Source: Spirochaeta sp. (GTDB taxonomy: Bacteria; Spirochaetota; Spirochaetia; UBA9216). Taken from it: a stretch of DNA of 5,758 bases. The stretch lies in NCBI GenBank assembly GCA_003454605.1, contig DMKD01000311.1, positions 1 through 5,758 on the forward strand, written 5' to 3'. The notes beneath the pieces are model-generated. The model ran no database searches. It was not told where the DNA came from and was given only the letters and a program-made list of their open reading frames with translations. Every line of letters starts with the position of its first letter. Position 1 is the stretch's first letter. Of this stretch, positions 1-5,302 are shown piece after piece. A program made the translations under genes and the position numbers.

Positions 1-770
1 TGGGCGGCATAGCGCTTTCGGCACTCAATCTTGTGATGTTTCCCAACGAGCGGATCCCCATGGATGTTCTGCGCGAGATGCTCCGCGGCGGAGCGGATAA
101 ATGTGTTGAGGCCGGCGCCGTGCTCGGCGGCGGGCACACAATAGACGACTATCCCCCTAAATACGGCCTCGCCGTGACCGGCACCGTTCATCCTGAGCGT
201 ATAATCACCAACTCAGCAGCCAAACCGGGTGATGTTCTGATACTGACTAAAGCCCTCGGCACCGGCGTGCTCGCCGCCGGTAAGCGAATCGGTGAGGCTC
301 GCGAAGAAGACTTCCGCGCCGCAATTGAATCAATGAAGCAGCTGAATAAAGCCGCCGCCGAGATAATGCAGAAGTACGGGGTACGCTGCGCCACCGATGT
401 TACCGGCTTTTCGCTGTTGGGGCACGGACTGAAACTGGCTAAGGAAAGTAATGTCCGCCTCGAAATAGACAGCAGCAGCATACCGCAGCTCCCCGGAGTA
501 TATGAGCTGCTTGATTACGGCTGTATTCCCGGCGCGGCATTTCGAAATCTCAGTTATGTGGAAGCCGGCGTCAAATTTGCAGCAGGACTTGATTACAATC
601 TAAAGATGCTCGCTGCTGACGCTCAGACATCAGGCGGAATTCTTATGTGTGCAGCTGAGGATGCTGCTGATGAGATACTGAAAAAGCTCAAATTAACATA
701 TAAATATACTGCCGTTATAGGCAGGGTTAATGCGCAGGAAACTGCAGATGCTGTGATATCTATCACATAG
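1..770 (+). CDS. selD: Selenide, water dikinase (selenophosphate synthetase), 5'-truncated by window edge
   Basis: The enzyme makes selenophosphate from selenide and ATP in the cytoplasm, the selenium donor for selenocysteine tRNA and selenouridine. The reading frame is open from the first base (the first full codon is at 3), giving 255 visible residues; about 95 N-terminal residues are missing compared with the ~347-residue E. coli enzyme, so the catalytic Cys/Sec and Lys cannot be seen. The visible part begins inside the family motif GGxxLxALN..FP. It then shows GGHTIDDYPPKYGLAVTG (bases about 132-185), the LTKALGTGVLAAG block, ATDVTGFSLLGHGLKLA (about 387-437, containing the metal-binding Asp of TDVTGF) and the C-terminal QTSGGIL signature (about 624-644). 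The GTG at 33 and ATG at 36 are internal, not starts. The gene is GC-rich (38 of 60 bases in 121-180) compared with what follows. It ends in TAG, 39 bases before the next gene. Confidence 0.97.
   Translation, partial: GGIALSALNLVMFPNERIPMDVLREMLRGGADKCVEAGAVLGGGHTIDDYPPKYGLAVTGTVHPERIITNSAAKPGDVLILTKALGTGVLAAGKRIGEAREEDFRAAIESMKQLNKAAAEIMQKYGVRCATDVTGFSLLGHGLKLAKESNVRLEIDSSSIPQLPGVYELLDYGCIPGAAFRNLSYVEAGVKFAAGLDYNLKMLAADAQTSGGILMCAAEDAADEILKKLKLTYKYTAVIGRVNAQETADAVISIT
752..767. promoter_or_regulatory. CRP/FNR-type operator, perfect TGTGA-N6-TCACA palindrome
   Basis: The 16-base site TGTGATATCTATCACA has 7-base perfect arms around a 2-base centre and matches the classic CRP half-site pair exactly. 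It lies inside the last codons of selD. Its centre (759.5) is 41.5 bases upstream of the start point predicted from the extended -10 at 786-794, the spacing used by class II CRP/FNR activators. HcpR, a CRP/FNR-family regulator of nitrosative-stress genes in anaerobes, is reported to use sites of this kind; assigning this site to HcpR is inference. Confidence 0.6.
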
Positions 771-776
771 AACCTC

Positions 777-799
777 AAGTTATCATGATATGATAATTT
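777..799. repeat. AT-rich inverted repeat between selD and the polyferredoxin gene
   Basis: TTATCAT-GAT-ATGATAA (780-796) is a perfect 7-base inverted repeat with a 3-base centre. It extends to ten pairs (777-786 with 790-799) if one G-T pair is allowed. It overlaps the likely -10 element, so it could be a second regulator site. It could also fold in the selD transcript, but it is too AT-rich to be a convincing intrinsic terminator. The TTATCA/TGATAA halves recall Fur half-sites, but the arrangement is not the usual 7-1-7. Confidence 0.5.
786..794 (+). promoter_or_regulatory. Extended -10 element of the polyferredoxin operon promoter
   Basis: TG-A-TATGAT gives the extended -10 TGN followed by a hexamer matching TATAAT at 5 of 6 bases. 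No good -35 exists at 17 bases upstream, as expected for an activator-dependent promoter. The predicted start is near 801, leaving a leader of only about 9 bases that begins at the GAGG ribosome binding site. That short leader is the weak point of the call; GATAAT at 792-797 is an alternative. Confidence 0.45.
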
Positions 800-809
800 A
801 GAGGTATAT

Positions 810-1445
810 ATGAAGAATAAACGAATAACTCCAATCTTAAGAATCATTGTAGAAATTGCAGCATTGGCGATTTTTGTAGTACTTTTCCTGAACCATAAAC
901 TTCAAATGTGGATAATTCTGTTTGGAGCATCAGCCTTGCTCTCGCTGCTATTTGGGAGATTCTACTGCAGCTGGATATGTCCGATGAATACATCCTTTAA
1001 GCTTATCAGCCTGGTTTACGGGAAAATCGGTATCAAGCGGTTTAAGACCCCGGGGTTTCTGAAAAACGGAAAAATTAGATTTATCCTGCTCGTTTTATTT
1101 GTTGCTTCAATGCTAATAACTAAAAAAATGGGGCTTAAGATTGACATGCTTTTATATGTCACTGTATTTGCTGTTTTTTTGACTTTGTTCTTCGAAGAGA
1201 ATTTCTGGCATCGCAGGCTTTGTCCATATGGAACAATATTGAGCTTGACATCAAGGCCTTCCCGATACAGGATGAATATTGACGAAGCCGGTTGTATTTC
1301 CTGTGGAAAATGTCAGAAGGTCTGCCCTTCGGATTCTATAATTACGCTGGAAGATAAGAAGCGGAGAATCATTAAGCATGAATGTCTGTTATGCGGGAAA
1401 TGCGCGGATGTTTGTCCAGAGGCGGTTTGTCAATTCAAATTTTGA
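810..1445 (+). CDS. Membrane-bound polyferredoxin, NapH/CcoG-like 4Fe-4S protein
   Basis: This is a predicted 211-residue inner-membrane electron-transfer protein. Four hydrophobic segments (about 8-28, 31-50, 88-105, 110-129) precede a cytosolic-type C-terminal ferredoxin domain. The domain has two full CxxCxxCxxxCP motifs (Cys162/165/168/172 and Cys192/195/198/202), enough for two [4Fe-4S] clusters. A CxxxCP motif typical of NapH-type proteins sits after helix 2 (Cys53, Cys57). The matching motif after helix 4 reads HRRLCP, so its first Cys is His134 and only Cys138 remains. The start ATG is preceded by AGAGG at a 5-base spacing. The stop codon TGA overlaps the ribosome binding site of the next gene, and 9 bases separate the two, so co-translation is likely. 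The family passes electrons between the quinone pool or other donors and cytosolic or periplasmic partners; the partner here is unknown. The CRP/FNR-type site upstream suggests redox or nitrosative control. Confidence 0.9.
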   Translation: MKNKRITPILRIIVEIAALAIFVVLFLNHKLQMWIILFGASALLSLLFGRFYCSWICPMNTSFKLISLVYGKIGIKRFKTPGFLKNGKIRFILLVLFVASMLITKKMGLKIDMLLYVTVFAVFLTLFFEENFWHRRLCPYGTILSLTSRPSRYRMNIDEAGCISCGKCQKVCPSDSIITLEDKKRRIIKHECLLCGKCADVCPEAVCQFKF

Positions 1446-1454
1446 GGTGTTCTA

Positions 1455-2657
1455 ATGTCTGAGTTTACTGAGAATTATAAGCTGAGGGTTAAAAAGCTTA
1501 CTAAATATATGCTGGGTTTAATCGAAGGCGTCAGCCGGACCGAACTGCTTGCGCAATATAATATTCAGGAAACTACCTTCATGCCTCATGATGTACTTTA
1601 TCTGTTTGACGAAATGTACAATAGAAAGATTGAGGTTGAAAAGATTAAGATTGCTTCCAACCGCCTTTTTAATATTCTCTACGAAGACCTTTCCGGATAT
1701 GAGAAATATGATTATCCGGATGACTCAATTATTGCTTATCTCATAAGAGACAATGAGGGTGTTAAGAAACACCTGGCTAATACCAAAGAGCTTATCAAGA
1801 AGATAAACAAAGATCAGAGTCCAGGGACCATTTCTCGTCTGACCAGGGCATTTGAGCGGCTGGAACAGTTTGAACTTCACTACACGGTAAAAGAGAATAT
1901 TGTGTTCCCTGAGATCGAGAAAAAATGGGATAAATACCAATGTCTGAAACTGATGTGGACCTTCCATGATGATATAAGACGAAATATCAAAAAGACTATT
2001 GAGATTCTGAAGGTCGCTGCCTTTGATTTGAAGCTGTTTAATCAGTTTAGCGGTAAGGTCTATTTCAATGTAAATACGATCATATTTCGCGAAGAAAATG
2101 TGCTGTTTCCGATTATGCAGGAGACGATGGATCAAGAAATTTTCGAACGGATGGCATCACAGCTTGGTGAGCTAGGTTTAGCCTTTACAGAACTTAGAGC
2201 GGAAGCAATGACTAAAACTCAAGATAGAGGTGTAATAATGGACAGCAGTCAGGTTGTAAAATTCCCTACCGGAGAACTATCACTTGAACAGCTGGCTTTG
2301 GTATTTAACCATCTGCCGGTTGATATAACCTTCGTTGATGAGAATGACAAGGTCAGATATTTCTCAACACCTAAGGACAGGATATTCCCGCGGACGGTTG
2401 GAATCATCGGTCGGAATGTTCAGGACTGCCACCCGCATGAGAGTGTGGATGTTGTGACTAAAATTGTTGCCGCCTTCAAGACTGGTGAAAAGGATGACGC
2501 TTCATTCTGGTTGAAGATGGGAGCAAAGTACGTGCTTATTCAATATTTTGCCGTCAGAGATATTGACGGGAACTTCAAAGGTGTTTTAGAGGTATCACAG
2601 GAGATCTCGGATATTCAGAAGATTGAGGGCGAGCATAGACTACTTGACTGGGAGTGA
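1455..2657 (+). CDS. DUF438 / hemerythrin-like / PAS domain protein, putative redox or gas sensor
   Basis: This is a 400-residue soluble protein with the full DUF438 family architecture. It has an N-terminal helical DUF438 domain (about 8-85), a hemerythrin-like four-helix bundle (about 92-235) and a C-terminal PAS domain (about 270-395). Visible likely iron ligands in the bundle are His106, His142 and Glu147 (HxxxxE), His171 with Asp172/173, and Glu214 in FREENVLFP. The His expected five residues before Glu214 is Ile209. The PAS part carries the family signatures PTGELSLEQL, LPVDITFVDENDKVRYFS, IFPRTVGIIGRNVQDCHP and the closing EGEHRLLDWE. There is no kinase, HTH or other output domain, so it probably acts through a partner. 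The ribosome binding site GAGGTG overlaps the stop of the polyferredoxin gene. Binding of a di-iron centre, O2 or NO is suggested by the family but not shown here. Confidence 0.92.
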   Translation: MSEFTENYKLRVKKLTKYMLGLIEGVSRTELLAQYNIQETTFMPHDVLYLFDEMYNRKIEVEKIKIASNRLFNILYEDLSGYEKYDYPDDSIIAYLIRDNEGVKKHLANTKELIKKINKDQSPGTISRLTRAFERLEQFELHYTVKENIVFPEIEKKWDKYQCLKLMWTFHDDIRRNIKKTIEILKVAAFDLKLFNQFSGKVYFNVNTIIFREENVLFPIMQETMDQEIFERMASQLGELGLAFTELRAEAMTKTQDRGVIMDSSQVVKFPTGELSLEQLALVFNHLPVDITFVDENDKVRYFSTPKDRIFPRTVGIIGRNVQDCHPHESVDVVTKIVAAFKTGEKDDASFWLKMGAKYVLIQYFAVRDIDGNFKGVLEVSQEISDIQKIEGEHRLLDWE

Positions 2658-2667
2658 CCTTTCTCAT

Positions 2668-2673
2668 AAGGGG
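2668..2673 (+). promoter_or_regulatory. Ribosome binding site that sets the start at 2679
   Basis: AAGGGG lies 5 bases before ATG 2679. The in-frame GTG at 2673 overlaps this site and so cannot be served by it, which makes ATG 2679 the better start. Confidence 0.7.
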
Positions 2674-2678
2674 TGTAT

Positions 2679-3095
2679 ATGGAATTGAAGAAGAAGCTTA
2701 AGACCTGGTTTATAATACATTTTACTATTGATGTAATATTCGCTGCCGTGCTTTTCATAGCGCCGGTAACTTTTTTAAGTTTTATGGGCTGGGAGTCAGT
2801 TGACTCCTATACCGCCCGATTGGTTGCCGCTGCACTCTTCGGGATCGGGATAGAGTCTCTGCTTGCAAGAAAAAGCACCCTTGAGTCGTTCAAATCGATG
2901 CTGATGCTGAAGGTCATCTGGTCGGCAGCAGCCGTTATCGGAACCGCAATATCGCTTATCGAAAATGCACAGGGGCGGCCGCTTCTGGCATGGGGGATAC
3001 TGCTGATCTTTTTCGCCTTTAATATAGTCTGGACCCGATTTTTCTTTTTGGTAAGACGCAGGCTCTCGGAAGTAAAAAATGCCGACAATGTATGA
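2679..3095 (+). CDS. Small four-helix integral membrane protein, unknown family
   Basis: This is a 138-residue protein with four hydrophobic segments (about 11-32, 44-62, 74-94, 101-127). A Lys-rich start (MELKKKLK) and an Arg-rich stretch after helix 4 (RRRL) suggest that both ends are cytosolic. Distinctive stretches are the LFGIGIESLLARK loop after helix 2 and FKSMLMLKVIWSAAA entering helix 3. There are no Cys residues, no His pair for heme and no catalytic motif that I recognise. I cannot place it in a named family. It follows the DUF438 gene by 21 bases on the same strand and overlaps the next gene by 17 bases, so it is probably in the same operon. Possible roles are a membrane anchor or partner for the redox/sensor pair, or an unrelated transporter-like protein; neither is shown by the sequence. 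Confidence 0.8.
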   Translation: MELKKKLKTWFIIHFTIDVIFAAVLFIAPVTFLSFMGWESVDSYTARLVAAALFGIGIESLLARKSTLESFKSMLMLKVIWSAAAVIGTAISLIENAQGRPLLAWGILLIFFAFNIVWTRFFFLVRRRLSEVKNADNV

Positions 3096-3777
3096 AATTT
3101 ATGAGAAACACGCAGTTAATTATGATGAATTAGTAACAGCTGAAGATTACCAGGATAATCTGGGAAAGTATTTAAGAGAGAAAATTGAATGGAGAGATAA
3201 AACTGTTTATGAAGCCGGTATTGGAACCGGTAGAATTACAAATTATTACATATCAGAGGTGAGTCACTGTTTCGGTTTTGATCGTGAAGAACATATGATG
3301 CAGAAGTGTTTAAAAAATCATGTTAAAAATACTGATAAATTAACTTTGAATATTGCTGAGAATTTAGGATTGCCAAAATTAGATAGAAATATAGATGTCT
3401 TTATTGAAGGATGGAGTTTCGGGCATACCCTATATCAGAATACTGATGATTTATCGTCTGTTATTTCTAAATTGGTAGATAGTGTCATAGAGCTTGTAAG
3501 CTCTGATGGTGATATCTTTATTATCGAATCATTAGGGACAAACGTCGAGAAGCCTATTTATTATAGTGATGAAGCAGAGTCCTTATACGACAAATTAGAA
3601 AATAAGTATAAGTTTGAGCGAACAACTCTTGAAACCGATTATAGGTATGATAATCCTAAAGAGGCTTCACGGATTATGGGGTTTTTCTTTGGTGAAGAGA
3701 TGAAGTTAGATATATTTAAGAAGAACAAATCCATTGTAAAAGAATTTACAGGAGCCTGGTATTTAAAAAAGAAGTGA
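3079..3777 (+). CDS. Class I SAM-dependent methyltransferase, substrate unknown
   Basis: This is a 232-residue cytosolic protein with a Rossmann-type methyltransferase core. The SAM-binding motif I is VYEAGIGTGR (43-52). An acidic residue follows strand 2 (FGFDRE, Asp68). NIAENLGLP (91-99) and IDVFIEGWSFGH (105-116) match the motif II region, and GDIFIIESLGT (144-154) resembles motif III. The start ATG has GGAAG at a 6-base spacing and overlaps the upstream gene by 17 bases; ATG 3088 is a possible later start. The gene is clearly AT-rich (20, 17 and 21 G/C per 60 bases at 3121, 3361 and 3541), against 33 of 60 at 2821 in the preceding gene. This suggests separate ancestry or transfer. The substrate (small molecule, tRNA or protein) cannot be deduced from the sequence. 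Confidence 0.85.
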   Translation: MPTMYEIYEKHAVNYDELVTAEDYQDNLGKYLREKIEWRDKTVYEAGIGTGRITNYYISEVSHCFGFDREEHMMQKCLKNHVKNTDKLTLNIAENLGLPKLDRNIDVFIEGWSFGHTLYQNTDDLSSVISKLVDSVIELVSSDGDIFIIESLGTNVEKPIYYSDEAESLYDKLENKYKFERTTLETDYRYDNPKEASRIMGFFFGEEMKLDIFKKNKSIVKEFTGAWYLKKK

Positions 3778-3825
3778 AAATTATATGACAAGTAATCGCA
3801 GCGGTGAAGAAGATTATCACAATTC

Positions 3826-3853
3826 TGCAGCCCCGGAAATCTCCGGAACTGCA
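3826..3853 (-). terminator. Hairpin between convergent genes, best formed in the minus-strand transcript
   Basis: Arms TGCAG(TT)CCGGA and TCCGG(GG)CTGCA surround a 4-base loop, read on the minus strand. In minus-strand RNA the two middle positions form U-G pairs, giving 12 continuous pairs. In plus-strand RNA the same positions are C-A mismatches. It lies 16 bases after the stop of the HAAS-domain gene. No strong U-run follows on either strand, so it may be a weak terminator or a 3'-end stabiliser rather than a classic intrinsic terminator. Confidence 0.5.
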
Positions 3854-3868
3854 TTTAATTGTCTGCTG

Positions 3869-4768
3869 TTATTTGTCTTTTGTCACCAGAAAAGACTTAG
3901 CCATCCTGCCGTGTCCGGCACCAATCTTTTTTATCAGGTGAAGTGAACCCTTCAAAAGAAAAAATCCTATCACCGCAACGAAAGGCAGGAACCATGGCGG
4001 AACGCCCCATTCAACTGTACCTAGATCAATAACAGGTATGCTCACGAACACTGCGATGAATGGTGATGCCATTAAGGCCAGACTGACGGTAATCAGGGTA
4101 ACAGTCAGGGTAAAATATATGATGCCGAGCGGAAGCATGATGATGAAGTAGATGACTGAGAACCATGACTCCTTGCTGAGAAGAAGCTGTTTGATTTTCT
4201 GACTCCATTTCATATCCGAATCATAATAACGCTGCCTGCGCGGCATTCGGACACCTAGTAATCCTTCAACAATTCGGCCTTCGATAAATGAAAGTCCGCG
4301 AAAAGACAGAAAGAAGGCGACCGTGATAGGTATTCCTATAATCAGTATCATCATTGACGCCGAAACGGCAATGCCGGTCACGGCCCAGGTGAAGAATATA
4401 ATGCCGGTTGCGAGTGAGAGCAGGCTGTAAAGCACAGCACCCCAGGCTTTTCCATCACTGAATATTGAAAAAAAGTTTCCTGTCTTTCTCTCTGCCTTCA
4501 GGCTGGTTGAACCCATAAATGTCGAGCTGTCCAGCTTATCTGCGAGCTCAATATATGATTCTGCCGTCTCTTTGGGGGAACCGTATTCATTTATAATCTG
4601 CTCAAGCAATTCTAACTTCGGCAGCTCGGGATTATTATCGAAGGCTTCAGATAGAGCTGTCGACAGATGCTCCTCTGTATCGTTTAAAGCGTCCTGCTGC
4701 GTTGCTATATCACAATTACTCATTTCTTGTTTGAGTTGAATAAGATAATCATCAATGGTCTTAATCAT
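3869..4768 (-). CDS. HAAS-domain, sensor-like multi-pass membrane protein
   Basis: This 299-residue protein has an N-terminal cytosolic HAAS (DUF1700-like) helical domain (about 1-78, with MIKTIDDYLIQLKQEM, a central EEHL and EYGSPKETAESYIELAD). A charged linker follows, then five hydrophobic segments (about 109-130, 130-157, 203-225, 226-248, 257-276). The membrane part resembles the putative Sensor family (PF13796-type) found in some histidine kinases and envelope proteins. It is internally duplicated: GIIFFTWAVTGIAVS (122-136) aligns with GIIYFTLTVTLITVS (215-229), each followed by a short-residue helix. HAAS proteins are typically encoded next to a PadR repressor, as here, with an 8-base overlap. 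The ribosome binding site GAGGGAG lies inside the padR-type gene, 6 bases before the ATG. A role in sensing membrane or envelope stress is likely from the family but unproven. Confidence 0.88.
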   Translation of the reverse strand: MIKTIDDYLIQLKQEMSNCDIATQQDALNDTEEHLSTALSEAFDNNPELPKLELLEQIINEYGSPKETAESYIELADKLDSSTFMGSTSLKAERKTGNFFSIFSDGKAWGAVLYSLLSLATGIIFFTWAVTGIAVSASMMILIIGIPITVAFFLSFRGLSFIEGRIVEGLLGVRMPRRQRYYDSDMKWSQKIKQLLLSKESWFSVIYFIIMLPLGIIYFTLTVTLITVSLALMASPFIAVFVSIPVIDLGTVEWGVPPWFLPFVAVIGFFLLKGSLHLIKKIGAGHGRMAKSFLVTKDK

Positions 4769-5129
4769 TTTTTTCTCCCTCTAGAATATTATCAACATTG
4801 GCTCTAAGGTCTGACCAGATTTCCTTCCACTTAATTAAAGCTTTGCTGCCTGTATCGGTTATACAGTAATATCTTCTCGGCGGCCCGGATACCGACGGTT
4901 CTACTGAACTTTCAAGAAGTTCGTTTTTTTCCAGCGATCTCAGTACCGGGTACAGGCCGCTTTGTTTCATTGAGAACCCGTGTTTATTTTCGAAATTTAT
5001 CTTCTTCGCTATCTGGTATCCATATAAAGGTTCTTCTGATTTTTCCACTATATACAATAGAATAAGCGAAGTTATACCTGCATTGAGTTCTTTCTGAAAT
5101 TTTCTCGTTGGCAGTGATACTTCAGACAT
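4761..5129 (-). CDS. PadR family winged-helix transcriptional regulator
   Basis: This 122-residue DNA-binding repressor has the PadR winged-helix signatures in order: SLILLYIVEKSEEPLYGYQIAKKI (about 21-44), the recognition-helix stretch MKQSGLYPVLRSLEKNELLE (54-73), and the wing GPPRRYYCITDTGSKAL (82-98). It is a short PadR with only a brief C-terminal helix for dimerisation. The start ATG has a strong AAAGGAGG site 4 bases upstream (minus strand). It heads a two-gene operon with the HAAS-domain protein. The nested inverted repeats just upstream suggest that it represses its own operon. Effector unknown; the PadR-HAAS pairing points to control of the membrane protein's expression. Confidence 0.95.
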   Translation of the reverse strand: MSEVSLPTRKFQKELNAGITSLILLYIVEKSEEPLYGYQIAKKINFENKHGFSMKQSGLYPVLRSLEKNELLESSVEPSVSGPPRRYYCITDTGSKALIKWKEIWSDLRANVDNILEGEKND

Positions 5130-5140
5130 AGTTCCTCCTT

Positions 5141-5167
5141 TAGTTAATACTGTTGTTATATTAACTA
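5141..5167 (-). promoter_or_regulatory. 9-base inverted repeat in the padR-type gene leader, abutting its ribosome binding site
   Basis: TAGTTAATA (5141-5149) and TATTAACTA (5159-5167) are perfect 9-base arms around a 9-base spacer. As DNA this is a candidate operator. As RNA it would form a hairpin that ends exactly at the AAAGGAGG ribosome binding site, so it could act at either level. Confidence 0.5.
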
Positions 5168-5208
5168 TACTATGAAGTATATACTAACATGAAGTTAACA
5201 ATAGTCAA
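5166..5208 (-). promoter_or_regulatory. Promoter and probable PadR operator of the padR-HAAS operon
   Basis: Read on the minus strand, TTGACT (5208-5203, 5 of 6 to the -35 consensus) is followed after 16 bases by TAGTAT (5186-5181, 4 of 6 to the -10). This predicts a start near 5174. A perfect palindrome AGTATATACT (5176-5185) and an inverted repeat TATACT-N4-AGTATA (5166-5181) cover the -10 and start. ATGAAGT is repeated directly at 5172 and 5189. TATACT on the minus strand (5181-5176) is a better -10 match but sits 21 bases from the -35. The density of symmetric elements fits autorepression by the PadR protein. Confidence 0.5.
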
Positions 5209-5227
5209 GAGGAATTATCTTAAATAG

Positions 5228-5290
5228 TGATTAAAATCAATTAAAAAGCCGATTAAAGCCAATTCTGACAATAACCCTGACAATAATACC
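5228..5290. repeat. Short tandem and inverted repeats in the divergent intergenic region
   Basis: TGATT-AA-AATCA (5228-5239) is followed by AAAGCCGATT and AAAGCCAATT in tandem (5245-5254, 5255-5264). CTGACAATAA then occurs twice with a 12-base period (5265-5274, 5277-5286). The units are 10-12 bases, about one DNA helical turn, which would place a bound protein repeatedly on one DNA face. Whether they serve the padR operon or the glycoside hydrolase gene is unknown. Confidence 0.5.
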
Positions 5291-5302
5291 ATCAAATTTT
5301 GT

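Noticed and set aside
188..481. 97-codon minus-strand open frame opposite selD
   Set aside because: Low-complexity Ser/Ala/Arg-rich translation antisense to clear selD motifs; a shadow of GC-rich coding.
1725..2135. 136-codon minus-strand open frame opposite the DUF438 gene
   Set aside because: It is antisense to the conserved hemerythrin region, has no ribosome binding site and matches no family that I recognise.
2655..2670. Possible selenocysteine UGA at the end of the DUF438 gene
   Set aside because: Readthrough adds only Pro-Phe-Ser before TAA, and the protein already ends with the family's usual LLDW terminus.
2673..2675. GTG start for the small membrane protein
   Set aside because: It overlaps the AAGGGG ribosome binding site, which is correctly spaced for ATG 2679.
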